From contig NZ_WJIE01000005.1 of NCBI RefSeq assembly GCF_009649845.1, positions 1 to 64,000 on the forward strand: 64,000 bases of DNA, written 5' to 3'. Position numbers and translations under genes: made by a program. The stretch's first letter is position 1. Every line of letters begins with the position of its first letter. Source of the stretch: Polyangium spumosum (lineage in GTDB: Bacteria > Myxococcota_A > Polyangia > Polyangiales > Polyangiaceae). Of the stretch, positions 8,407 to 16,284 are shown in pieces. Under the pieces are notes generated by a model that saw only the letters and a list, made by a program, of their open reading frames with translations, did no database searches and had not been told where the DNA came from.

Positions 8407-8443
8407 GTTGGCAGTTGACATGGTTGCCGCCTGCCAGTACCGT
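8407..8443 (+). promoter_or_regulatory. Promoter and operator of the small gene-integrase operon
   Basis: GTTGGCAGTTGACA (8407-8420) matches the operator at 7873-7860 in 13 of 14 positions and includes a perfect TTGACA at 8415-8420. A weak -10 (TACCGT, 8438-8443) follows after 17 bp. The gene start is at 8488. Confidence 0.55.
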
Positions 8444-8487
8444 CTGGCGAGCTCCGCGCCGATCGCGCGGGCCGGGAGCGTGTTGTC

Positions 8488-8754
8488 ATGGCGCGACGAC
8501 CGAAAGCCAACGGAGCCGCAGCCGCCCGCCATCACGTCAGCGGGAAGTGGACGCAGATCGCCCTCCTTCTTCGCAGGATCGCCGACCTCATCGAGGCCCC
8601 CGACGACGACGAGGCCGAGGGCCCGAACCGGCCCCCGCGCCGCGCCGTGCGCTTCGACGCCCCCGTGGCCCCGCCCCTTCACCCGCCGAGCGATATCGAT
8701 CGGCAGCGCGCGCGGGAAGACCTGCGCCGCCTCGGTTTCAAAGTGACGAAATGA
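8488..8754 (+). CDS. Small hypothetical protein upstream of the integrase
   Basis: 88 residues from ATG 8488 (MARRPKANG). A basic start and an amphipathic helix (WTQIALLLRRIADLIEA) are followed by an acidic, Pro-rich stretch and an Arg-rich end (DRQRAREDLRRLGFKV). Its stop overlaps the integrase start (ATGA), so the two are translationally coupled. Its size, charge and position would suit an excisionase or integrase-regulating protein, but I see no convincing MerR-like excisionase motif. Family unknown. Confidence 0.6.
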   Translation: MARRPKANGAAAARHHVSGKWTQIALLLRRIADLIEAPDDDEAEGPNRPPRRAVRFDAPVAPPLHPPSDIDRQRAREDLRRLGFKVTK

Positions 8755-10022
8755 GCGAGCAACACAAGCGCCGCGGGCGAGGCCGCGGAACCATCGAGCC
8801 GATGCCGAATGGCACGTTCCGCCCGCGCCTCCCCGGAGCCGGCGCGCGCCTCCGCCCGTGCGCGACGTACGAAGAGGCCGAGCGCTTGCTCGATGCCGCG
8901 CTCGGCGAGCTCGCCGAGGGCAACGCCGTCGAGCCCGGAGGCTTGACGCTTCGATCGTGGGGCGTGCGCTACCTCGACGAGCGCGAGCTCGCCGGAAATC
9001 GCGACGTGAAGACGGACCGATCCCGCTGGCGAAGGCACATCGACACCGGGTTTTTCGCCGACTGGCACATCGGCTCGATCCGCCCGCAGGACGTTCGCGA
9101 ATGGTGCCGCGAGCTCCTCCGGAAGAAGGTCGCCCCCGGGCAGGGTCACAAGAAGACGAAGGACCGCAAAATCTCCCACGAGACCGCGCAGTACACCCTG
9201 AACCTCCTTCGATGCGCCCTCGAAGCCGCCATCGAGGCCGGCCACCTCCCCGAGAACCCCGCCCGCGGTGTGCGCCTCCCCCAGAAGAAGAAGGCCCGCA
9301 CCCACGACCCGTGGACCTACCTCACCCCCGAGGAGCAAACGGCGCTCATCACGTGCGAGGCGATCCCCCTCGAAGGCCGATGCCTCATCGCCTTCGCCCT
9401 CGGGACGGGCACGCGCGAAAGCGAGCAGTGGGCCCAACACCTCACCGACATCGACCTCGCGCGGAACATGATCACCGTGCGTTACGGCTCCCACGGCAAA
9501 CCACGCAAGAACGGCAGGATCTACCACATCCCGATCCTCCCGCTCGCGCGATGGGCCCTCGATCAGTGGCTCCCCATCGTCGCCGCGCGCCCGAACCCGC
9601 ACCGCCTGCTCTTCCCGCTCCCCTCGGGAGCTCGCCGCCCCGCGAAGAAGGCCCCCGCCGAGTGGCCCGAGTGGCTCGCCGCCGCGAACATCCGCCCCGA
9701 GCGCCGCCACGACGGCCGCCCCGTCCGATGGCACGACCTCCGCCACACGTGCGCCTCGTCCCTCGTCGCCGGATGGTGGGGCGACCCGTGGACCTTGGAG
9801 CAGGTCGCCGCCCAGCTCGGGCACGCGTCGAGGGACTCGACGGAGCGCTACGCCCACCTCGCCCCGGGCGCCTTGCTGGCCCCCGCCGCCCGCCTCGATC
9901 TATCCAGGATCTATCCAGCGGCGGGACGGCAGAGCGAGCTAAGTGCCCGGAATCATTCAGCACCCCCGGCAGGAATCGGACCTGCGACCTTCGGTTTAGG
10001 AAACCGCTGCTCTATCCACTGA
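8751..10022 (+). CDS. Tyrosine recombinase/integrase
   Basis: 423 residues from the ATG overlapping the upstream stop. The N-terminal 70 residues are an arm-binding type domain rich in Arg/Gly, then a SAM-like core-binding domain (about 75-180) and the catalytic domain. Active-site residues are visible: Arg in GTGTRESE, WHDLRHT (His-x-x-Arg-His), LGHAS and the nucleophile Tyr in STERYAHL. It should insert and excise the element at the adjoining tRNA-Arg gene. The reading frame does not stop before the tRNA: its last 20 or so residues (from SAPPAG) are read from the antisense of the tRNA and the stop TGA is at 10020-10022. Integration and excision would therefore change the C-terminus. Confidence 0.93.
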   Translation: MSEQHKRRGRGRGTIEPMPNGTFRPRLPGAGARLRPCATYEEAERLLDAALGELAEGNAVEPGGLTLRSWGVRYLDERELAGNRDVKTDRSRWRRHIDTGFFADWHIGSIRPQDVREWCRELLRKKVAPGQGHKKTKDRKISHETAQYTLNLLRCALEAAIEAGHLPENPARGVRLPQKKKARTHDPWTYLTPEEQTALITCEAIPLEGRCLIAFALGTGTRESEQWAQHLTDIDLARNMITVRYGSHGKPRKNGRIYHIPILPLARWALDQWLPIVAARPNPHRLLFPLPSGARRPAKKAPAEWPEWLAAANIRPERRHDGRPVRWHDLRHTCASSLVAGWWGDPWTLEQVAAQLGHASRDSTERYAHLAPGALLAPAARLDLSRIYPAAGRQSELSARNHSAPPAGIGPATFGLGNRCSIH

Positions 10023-10033
10023 GCTACGGGGGC
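9961..10033 (-). tRNA. tRNA-Arg (anticodon CCT), attachment site of the element
   Basis: On the minus strand a full cloverleaf is seen: acceptor GCCCCCG pairing with CGGGGGT (a G-U pair at the end), D arm GCTCAGTGGATAGAGC, anticodon loop TTCCTAA giving CCT, and T arm GCAGG-TCCGATT-CCTGC. No CCA is encoded. The 3' end faces the integrase gene, the usual arrangement for an integrase-occupied tRNA, so the right-hand att core lies in the 3' half. I found no second copy of the tRNA 3' end in the window, so the other att site must lie left of base 1. Confidence 0.93.
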
Positions 10034-10403
10034 ATCGGGGATCCTTCCTGGCGGAAGGACGGCGGGATCGTACGTGGCGTGGGGGGCGAGTCAAGGGGCA
10101 AGTGTGGTCAGGGTGGGTCTTTGGTGCGCCGGGCGTGGGTTGTCGGGCGTGCGGGTGGTTCACGGGGACGATGGGGCGCGGGGGCTCGGGTCAGGCGGCG
10201 GGCAGACTCCTGTAATCCACATTTGCGATTTATCATCCAACACGGACACATCGCGCGAGCCGCGGGCCCGGGTTGCGTCGAATGTTCCTCCCTCCCGGGA
10301 GTGCGCGCCCCCGACTCGACGGATTCGTTTTCGCTCGATGCAAGCTCACTGCATTGGCACGGTCCTCGCAGTTCGGCATTGCAGCCAGCATTGGAACGCT
10401 CTC
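10034..10403. other. Host-side gap next to the tRNA
   Basis: No gene is supported. The first 60 bp lie upstream of the tRNA and should hold its promoter. The middle is G-rich on the plus strand. Near the right end is the sigma54-like sequence described separately. Confidence 0.4.
10354..10370 (+). promoter_or_regulatory. Candidate sigma54 promoter
   Basis: TTGGCACGGTCCTCGCA matches the sigma54 consensus (TGGCACG at -24, then CGCA for the -12 TTGCA, correct spacing). Only the broken monooxygenase end lies downstream, so it may be a relic or chance. Confidence 0.3.
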
Positions 10404-10547
10404 GGATCGGGGGAGCGCATCCACTTTGAATGCGCATCAATGAATGCGACCCCAAATACAATCGGCTTCGGCGTCAGCTCCGACGACGAGCTGTGTTACC
10501 TCGGCCTCTATCGGTATCCGAAGCTCGCGTCCGCCTGCCAGGATTGA
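10404..10547 (+). pseudogene. Remnant of a copper type II (DBH-like) monooxygenase C-terminal domain
   Basis: The frame ending at TGA 10545-10547 gives 47 residues (GSGERIHFECASMN, then a Gly-Phe-Gly, then DDELCYLGLYRYP) that resemble the end of the ascorbate-dependent copper monooxygenase C-terminal domain, where a GD(R/K)I..C and an EMC(F/Y) motif are usual. The copper-ligand Met of EMC is Leu here. Upstream sequence in all frames does not continue the match and there is no start, so this looks like a decayed 3' piece next to the integration site. It is convergent with the lipoprotein ending at 10558. The family call rests on my memory of the motif. Confidence 0.45.
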
Positions 10548-10557
10548 CCCGCGTATC

Positions 10558-12012
10558 TCAGGGATGATACGGCAGCGTGTCGAAAGCTCCGCCGTAGTAC
10601 AGCCCGACCTTCCGGTTCGACTCGGTGCCTGCGAGCCCGCAGTTGCTGGCCGTGCCGTAGACCTCCCCCGTGAAGTCGGTGTACGCGCAGAAATTGTCAG
10701 CCACGTTGTGCAGGCGGATCGGGAAGTTTTGGTCGAAGCCACCCTGCTCGTATTTCTCGAGCTTCCACCGCTGCTCGTCGGAGCCATCACACGGCGCCGT
10801 GATCACGGTCCACGGCCCCGCCAGGATGCCGGATTGGCTCAGGCATTGCCCGTTCGATAGATTGCGGAACCCGAAGGCGTCGCCGTCGGGGAACATCTCC
10901 CATTGCTGACGGGGATCCGTCGGCTCGCACGTGCTCGTCGATTCGGCCTTGCCGTCGCCGAGGATCAAGCAACGATTGCCGGTCTTGAAGCGAATGATGA
11001 CGAAGTCCGACTTGTCGTCGCAGGCGTCGCCGATGCCGTCGTGATCCGTGTCGGACTGCTCGGTGTTCGCCTGCTTCGGGCAGTTGTCCTGGTCGTCCGG
11101 AATGGCGTCCCCGTCGGCGTCGGCCGCCTGGCAGGAGCCCTCGGATGCCACGGGGCATATATCGCCGTGGCAGCTCCACTCCGGGAAATCGAAGGCGATC
11201 TTCGAGCCCGCGGGAGCGCACTCCTTCCCCTCGAATGGATCGGCCGTACAGGCGGCGTCGAAGCTGCCGCCGCTGCGCTTCTTGTCGCCGAGCACGATGC
11301 GCGAGGTGACGCTGCCCGTGAAGTCGCCGGTCACCGTGACCGTCCCCCCCTCGTTGCCGTTGCCGCTGAAATCGGTGTCCTGGACCAATTTGCCCGTGGC
11401 CACGAGGTTGAGCGTCCGCGGGACGGTCATCCCGCCCTCCTCGACGTCGATGGTGACGGCGTGCGCGCAGGCGTCATAGGTGAACGTGCTGATCGCGCGT
11501 ACGCCGCTGAGGCTCACATCCCAGTGGACTTGCCCGGAGTCGCACTGCTCGAGCCAATCGCCCGTGCCCGAGGGGTTCTGGCATCCGTTCAGCAGGCACT
11601 TCGTCTCGTCTTGCCAAATTGCGAATGCGCGCGCCAGATCCCCGTTGGACCAGGGCACCACCGGGTCGCAGCTCGCCTTGCAGCTCTCGCTCTCGACCTT
11701 GTAGTTGGCCTCGTCCGTTCCTTTCGACCACGCTATGCGGATCACATTGAACCCGCAATTCGGCACGGCGATCTGGCGCGTCGCGTCGAGCCGGTTTACG
11801 CAATTTCCCCCGTTCCACTCCGCCGGCGTGCCGTCGGTGGTGAAGCAGATGACGGGCTCTTCGTCCAGGTTGATCACCTTGACGAGCGAGTTCACCTCGG
11901 GGAGGGTGGTGGCGCTTGGGGGGTCGAAGTGCGGGACGGGGGTCTCGAGGGGCGTACCGCCACAACTCAGGGCAACAAAAGCGAGGAACAAGGACGTAAA
12001 CGGACGACGCAT
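10558..12012 (-). CDS. Lipoprotein with thrombospondin type 3 and ricin-type lectin regions
   Basis: 484 residues. The start has a lipobox (FVALSC, Cys17). Residues about 25-120 form a beta-rich domain with paired Cys. Residues about 300-335 carry calcium-binding thrombospondin type 3 repeats (DADGDAIPDDQDNC, then DTDHDGIGDACDD). The last 145 residues look like a ricin B-type beta-trefoil (FKTGNRCLILG, PRQQWEM, NGQCLS, DEQRWKL), which would bind sugar on the outside of the cell. It faces away from the TraA-like gene across a 308-bp gap. Substrate unknown. Confidence 0.75.
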   Translation of the reverse strand: MRRPFTSLFLAFVALSCGGTPLETPVPHFDPPSATTLPEVNSLVKVINLDEEPVICFTTDGTPAEWNGGNCVNRLDATRQIAVPNCGFNVIRIAWSKGTDEANYKVESESCKASCDPVVPWSNGDLARAFAIWQDETKCLLNGCQNPSGTGDWLEQCDSGQVHWDVSLSGVRAISTFTYDACAHAVTIDVEEGGMTVPRTLNLVATGKLVQDTDFSGNGNEGGTVTVTGDFTGSVTSRIVLGDKKRSGGSFDAACTADPFEGKECAPAGSKIAFDFPEWSCHGDICPVASEGSCQAADADGDAIPDDQDNCPKQANTEQSDTDHDGIGDACDDKSDFVIIRFKTGNRCLILGDGKAESTSTCEPTDPRQQWEMFPDGDAFGFRNLSNGQCLSQSGILAGPWTVITAPCDGSDEQRWKLEKYEQGGFDQNFPIRLHNVADNFCAYTDFTGEVYGTASNCGLAGTESNRKVGLYYGGAFDTLPYHP

Positions 12013-12320
12013 GGCCCCAGCATATCGCCAATCGCTGTCGGGGCAGGTGGAAATTCGTGAAGCTCGCCCTCTCCCCTACGGACGAAGCCGTCCGCCCCCG
12101 TCCCCTGTCCGCCTCTACACATCAGCATGCACATTGTTCAAAACGCAACACTTCGCGCCCCCAATGGCGGCTCGGAGCTCCATTCGAAGCCGGAGATGCC
12201 TCCGAGTCCATCATCAGCCGCGCGCGAATCGTGCTCCAACAGCCTGATCTTTGCAACCACCGCATACTCGTGTTAAGGCCGCCACGCGCCGCACAATGCG
12301 GCGCATTTCATGGTGGTGCC
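12013..12320. other. Divergent promoter region
   Basis: This gap separates the lectin-like lipoprotein (leftward) from the TraA-like gene (rightward) and must hold both promoters. A locally AT-richer stretch lies near 12120-12160. I see no clear -35/-10 pair or palindrome and no gene. Confidence 0.4.
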
Positions 12321-13583
12321 ATGCAACTTCGACGACTCTTCTTTGGTTCTTTGGCTCTCCTCGCGCTGGCTCCTGGTAGGGCCCGCGCTGCGCCCGTCAC
12401 CGTGCCGAACGGCGTGGCGGACGCCCTCCCCGGCTCGGGCACGGGCCTCTGCGCCGCTTCGGCGATAGCGACGAACCCGTCGGCGGACTTCGACCTCCCC
12501 AATCCGAACGGCTACATGGAGGCGATCAATGGCTTCATCGAAGCGCACGCGGCCGATCGTGTCGAGCACGTGCTCCGCTCGGCGCTCGATCTCTCCAACA
12601 ACAACTCGTCAGGCCTCGCGATGAGCTACGGCGATTTCATCGACGCGGCGCTGCCGGAATGCAAGACGGGCGGATGTGATTTCTTCGCCAACGACTCGAC
12701 GATGGCCTTCGCCTCGCGCCTGCGCGGCTTCTTCAACGTCACGCCCGATCTCGTGAACAAGCCCATCCACTTCGGATTCTACGCGGACGACTCTGTCAGC
12801 TTCACGGTGTACGACAACGAATTCACCGCGTATCCCGTCGTCGTCCGACCGCCCGAGCTCGGGTTCCCGTCGTGGCGCATGACGAACCAGGTCACGTTCT
12901 CGACCCCGGGGCTCTATCCAATCGAGATCCTCTATACCGAGATCGCGGAACACGCCGCGCTGGAAATGTCGTACTTCATCGGTGACTTCACCGACTTCGA
13001 GCGGCCAGCCAACCAGCCGCCCATCGTACAGCTCGACGACGCGGGATTCACGCTTTTCGAACCTTCCCGGTTTTTCCAGACGCTGAATGGCGACCCCTCG
13101 TACCCGGACCTCGGCGTCTGCAAGCAATGCGACCGGCAGTTCATCAACCAGGCGGGCAACAACGGCTGCGACGCCGGGGATTACTGCAATGAAGCGGCGC
13201 TCTGCGCGCCTTGCGACATGGCCCAGCGCTGCGGGCCGACCTGCGCGCCGTGCGGCGGCGACACCCCGTTCTGCGTGAACCTCGACGGGAACCTGAAGTG
13301 CGGCGAATGCCGCGCGGACGCCGACTGCGCGGACGGCGCCACCTGCGATCCGAGCACCAAGACCTGCAACACATCGAATTCGCCCGCGGGCACGGGTGGA
13401 GCCGACGGAAGCGGTGGCAGCGGTGGCAGCGGCGCCGAGGACGGGGGAGCAGAGGGTGGTTGTGGTTGTCGGGCCGAACCGACCTCGAAGCACGCCGGAT
13501 CCGCGGGCATTCTGGGTCTCGCAATCGCGGTGATGGGCCTCGCGCGGTCGAGGCGGCGCACGTCGCGCGCTTCGAGCCGCTGA
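12321..13583 (+). CDS. PA14-like, Cys-rich surface protein with MYXO-CTERM tail (TraA-like)
   Basis: 420 residues from ATG 12321, chosen because it starts a clean signal peptide (MQLRRLFFGSLALLALAPG, cut near ARA). Residues about 60-260 look like a PA14-type beta domain (KPIHFGFYADDSVSFTVYD). Residues about 275-350 are Cys-rich with CDAGDYC and CDPSTKTC units, then a Gly/Ser linker and a MYXO-CTERM sorting tail (GGCGC, hydrophobic helix, SRRRTSR end). This is the layout of TraA, the myxobacterial receptor for outer-membrane exchange, though shorter than Myxococcus TraA. No TraB-like partner adjoins it. It may therefore be a TraA-family recognition protein or another PA14 adhesin. Confidence 0.7.
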   Translation: MQLRRLFFGSLALLALAPGRARAAPVTVPNGVADALPGSGTGLCAASAIATNPSADFDLPNPNGYMEAINGFIEAHAADRVEHVLRSALDLSNNNSSGLAMSYGDFIDAALPECKTGGCDFFANDSTMAFASRLRGFFNVTPDLVNKPIHFGFYADDSVSFTVYDNEFTAYPVVVRPPELGFPSWRMTNQVTFSTPGLYPIEILYTEIAEHAALEMSYFIGDFTDFERPANQPPIVQLDDAGFTLFEPSRFFQTLNGDPSYPDLGVCKQCDRQFINQAGNNGCDAGDYCNEAALCAPCDMAQRCGPTCAPCGGDTPFCVNLDGNLKCGECRADADCADGATCDPSTKTCNTSNSPAGTGGADGSGGSGGSGAEDGGAEGGCGCRAEPTSKHAGSAGILGLAIAVMGLARSRRRTSRASSR

Positions 13584-13601
13584 CGCCTCGTCGAGCCCGC
13601 C

Positions 13602-14237
13602 TCAGCCCTCCGCTTTCTCGAGGAGCGCCGTCATCCACGCCCCTTCTTCCGCGGCAAGCCGCAGCGACTTGTCGCGCGCGGCGGCGCGAACTTCTTCGAC
13701 CGGCGGGTCTTCGTCGGGGTTGTGGTAGGCGCTCAAGAGCCCGATCGACGTGAGCCACTCGAGCTCGTCGAAGCCGGCGCCGATCTTGCGCAAAAAATCC
13801 GCAATGACGAGCGTCAAGAGCTTGAAATGGCCCTTGTACGGCAGGCCGAGCGGACGAACCGGCGCGTTTTCATCGATCCAGATCGACGCGGTCGTCACGA
13901 GGGCCTGCGCGGCGACCGCCGGCTCGTCCGCGAGGATCTCGACGACGTCGGCGATCATGGTGAGCGCATTCGGATCGCGGAGGGCCATCATGCCCTTCCC
14001 CTCGAAGTGGCGTGCTTCGATCTCGGCGGGTACGACCGTCGCGCGGAGCGCAGCCTGCCCGTCGTGGAGCTCCCACACGGGCGAGATCTGGATCCCGGAC
14101 GCTCGTGTCTCCGTCCGGAGATTCACCGTGTGGAGCAGGAGCGCTCGCGCGTCGTGCATCAAGTGGTCGACGTCCGGGGTCGTGTAGCCCTCCGGAAGCT
14201 CGAGGAAGGCGCGGCCGGAGGTGGTATCGAATTCCAT
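13602..14237 (-). CDS. Hypothetical cytosolic protein
   Basis: 211 residues from ATG 14237, preferred over a start 69 bp upstream because AAGGGGG lies directly before it and the protein begins cleanly (MEFDTTSGRAFLELPEG). No signal peptide, membrane segment or known motif. The N-terminal half is beta-rich and the C-terminal half helical (LTLVIADFLRKIGAG). It is convergent with the TraA-like gene (18 bp apart) and downstream of the DUF2891 operon on the same strand, so read-through from that operon is possible. Function unknown. Confidence 0.65.
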   Translation of the reverse strand: MEFDTTSGRAFLELPEGYTTPDVDHLMHDARALLLHTVNLRTETRASGIQISPVWELHDGQAALRATVVPAEIEARHFEGKGMMALRDPNALTMIADVVEILADEPAVAAQALVTTASIWIDENAPVRPLGLPYKGHFKLLTLVIADFLRKIGAGFDELEWLTSIGLLSAYHNPDEDPPVEEVRAAARDKSLRLAAEEGAWMTALLEKAEG

Positions 14238-14324
14238 GCCCCCTTCTACCACGGATCCGCCGGGCTCCGCGCGCGGAACTTCACGGCGAAAGCACGAGCG
14301 GTTCACCGGAGCGCGCCTCGTGGC

Positions 14325-15356
14325 TCACGGCGACGACGGCGGCGCGGCTTCGAGCGCCAGCAGGGCGAACGTGGCGAGCCAATGCTCGCCCATGTAGTCG
14401 CCGGCCACGTGGGCGAGCCCCGCGGCGAGGTGCTCGTCGGCGGCCGAGAGCACGACGACGCGGGCCGGGTCGCCCGGCGCGAGCGAGCCCGCAATCGAAC
14501 GAAAGCACCAGGCGCGGCTGAGATTGAGGCCGTCGAGGTGGGCGATTTTGCCATCCGTGCGGTCACTGACGAGGGCCGGCGTGAACAGGCCCGCCGGCTT
14601 TCGCTCGGCCGCTCGGGGCAAGAAACGCGCGAACCACGCGCGAAATTCGTCCGCCGGGAGCAAGCGGCGCAAGCACTCGGCCTCGACGAGGGTAGGCGAG
14701 AGGAAATCGTCGCCGCTGGGCTCCCAGGCCGGGGCCCCCTCGTCGGCCAGGTACCATCTCCGGGCGGTCAGCTCGATCAGCCGCGCCAATTCTTGATCGT
14801 TCGCGATCCCCGCGTAATCGGAGGCGAGCGCCAGGGCGAACGCCGTATTGGAATGCGTACCCGTCCGGATCGGATAGGTCGCCTTGGGCAAAAAGGCCTT
14901 GAACCGCTCGGCGAAGGCGCTCGAGAGCGGGCGCAGGACGTCGCGATGAGAGGCGCCCTCGTGGCGCTCGAGCTCCGCGCCCAGCATGAGGAGCCACGCC
15001 CAGCCATAAGGCCGCTCGAAGCCCCTGCTCTCCGGGCGGGCGAGATAAGCGACCTCGCCGGCGACCTTCGCCGGCGTCAGCATGCGAGAGACCAGGGCGC
15101 GGATGTCCTCCGCCGCGGCCATGTCCGGGAACCGCCGCAAGAGGCGCAAGAGCAGCCAGTAGCCGTGGACGCAGGAATGCCAGTCGAAGCTGCCGTGGAA
15201 GATCGGATGCAAGACCCGCGGCGGCAAGACATCCTCGTCGCCGGCCATGACGTGGTCGAGCCTGTACGGGTAAGGCCGGGTGACGTGGCCCAGCGCGAGC
15301 CGCGCGAATTTCGCGGCCAGCTCCGGACCGAGTTCAGGAGCGGAAGACGAGGACAT
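14325..15356 (-). CDS. DUF2891 family protein
   Basis: 343 residues, usual for the family. The DUF2891 signature HPIFHGSFDWHSCVHGYW is near residues 50-67 and the fold is an alpha/alpha-type barrel rich in Trp and Arg. The start overlaps the end of the DUF979 gene by 23 bp. DUF2891 genes recur beside DUF969/DUF979 genes, which are annotated as 5-oxoproline transporter subunits; the biochemical role of DUF2891 is not established. It is cytosolic here, with no signal peptide. Conserved His/Trp/Asp residues would suit an enzyme acting on the imported compound, but that is inference. Confidence 0.85.
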   Translation of the reverse strand: MSSSSAPELGPELAAKFARLALGHVTRPYPYRLDHVMAGDEDVLPPRVLHPIFHGSFDWHSCVHGYWLLLRLLRRFPDMAAAEDIRALVSRMLTPAKVAGEVAYLARPESRGFERPYGWAWLLMLGAELERHEGASHRDVLRPLSSAFAERFKAFLPKATYPIRTGTHSNTAFALALASDYAGIANDQELARLIELTARRWYLADEGAPAWEPSGDDFLSPTLVEAECLRRLLPADEFRAWFARFLPRAAERKPAGLFTPALVSDRTDGKIAHLDGLNLSRAWCFRSIAGSLAPGDPARVVVLSAADEHLAAGLAHVAGDYMGEHWLATFALLALEAAPPSSP

Positions 15357-16284
15357 ACATCAGCACCGTATTGGCGAGGAGGACGAGGAGGGCCGTGGGC
15401 ACCTGCGCCTTGATGACCCCATTTCGATCGGGCAGCTCCAGCAGGGCCGCAGGCACGATGTTGAAATTCGCGGCCATGGGGGTCATCAGGGTCCCGCAGA
15501 AGCCCGACAACATACCCACGGCGCCCATGATCACCGGATCTCCGCCGAAACGCTGGACGATGAGCGGCAGGCCGATGCCGGCGGTCATCACCGGGAACGC
15601 CGCGAAGGCATTGCCCATGATCATGGTGAAGATCGCCATGCCAAACGTGTAGGCGACCACGGCGGCGAACTGGCTCCCGTCGGGCAAAAGCGTCGAGGCC
15701 AGCTCTCCAATGGCGGTCCCGACCCCGGCGGCCGCGAAGACCGCGCCCAGGGCGGCGAGCATTTGCGGCAAAATGGCGGCCCATCCGACGGCGTCGAGCA
15801 GCCGGCGCCCCTCCTGCATGGGCACCTTCGGCCTCGCCCCGAGCATCGGCATGGCGATCGAAAGCGCGACGAACACCCCCAGGACGAGCGAGACCAGGGT
15901 CGCCTGCTTGGGATCGACGAGGCCCGCGAGCTCCGGCCGCTTGAACACGAACGTCCCCAGGAGCGCCGTCGCGGGGATCGCGAGGGCCGGCAGGAACAAT
16001 TTGTTGCCGAGGCGGGAGGCGCTCGCGCGGCGCGCCTCGGGGTCACGCGCGGCAGGTGCGCCGCGGCCGAGGCCACCGATTCCCGCCGTGAGCACCATGG
16101 CGATGACCACGAACCCATGGACCACGTCCGGCAGGTGCGAGCCGAAGAGGAAACTCGAGGCGAACAGCCCCCAGAAGGTGGTGTTCTTCCAGCGCTTCGG
16201 GTTCTTCGCGTCGCGCGCGCCGAGCACAGCAATGGCCGCGAAGAAGACGCCGGCGATGACGTAGAGCAGCCCGAGCCCGATCAT
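15334..16284 (-). CDS. 5-oxoproline transporter, DUF979 family subunit
   Basis: 316 residues with about nine hydrophobic segments, among them VIAGVFFAAIAVLGA at the start and ALLVLLANTVLMYVLVFRS at the end. It matches the DUF979 family, which pairs with DUF969 as a two-part inner-membrane permease linked to 5-oxoproline (pyroglutamate) use. Its start overlaps the DUF969 stop by four bases (ATGA), as for a stoichiometric partner. No oxoprolinase or pyroglutamyl peptidase gene is in the window. The two families are named as a transporter from genetic association; direct transport data are limited. Confidence 0.85.
   Translation of the reverse strand: MIGLGLLYVIAGVFFAAIAVLGARDAKNPKRWKNTTFWGLFASSFLFGSHLPDVVHGFVVIAMVLTAGIGGLGRGAPAARDPEARRASASRLGNKLFLPALAIPATALLGTFVFKRPELAGLVDPKQATLVSLVLGVFVALSIAMPMLGARPKVPMQEGRRLLDAVGWAAILPQMLAALGAVFAAAGVGTAIGELASTLLPDGSQFAAVVAYTFGMAIFTMIMGNAFAAFPVMTAGIGLPLIVQRFGGDPVIMGAVGMLSGFCGTLMTPMAANFNIVPAALLELPDRNGVIKAQVPTALLVLLANTVLMYVLVFRS

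Noticed and set aside
9898..9920. Direct repeat GATCTATCCAG as att core
   Set aside because: It lies inside the integrase gene and outside the tRNA; too short and not at the tRNA 3' end.
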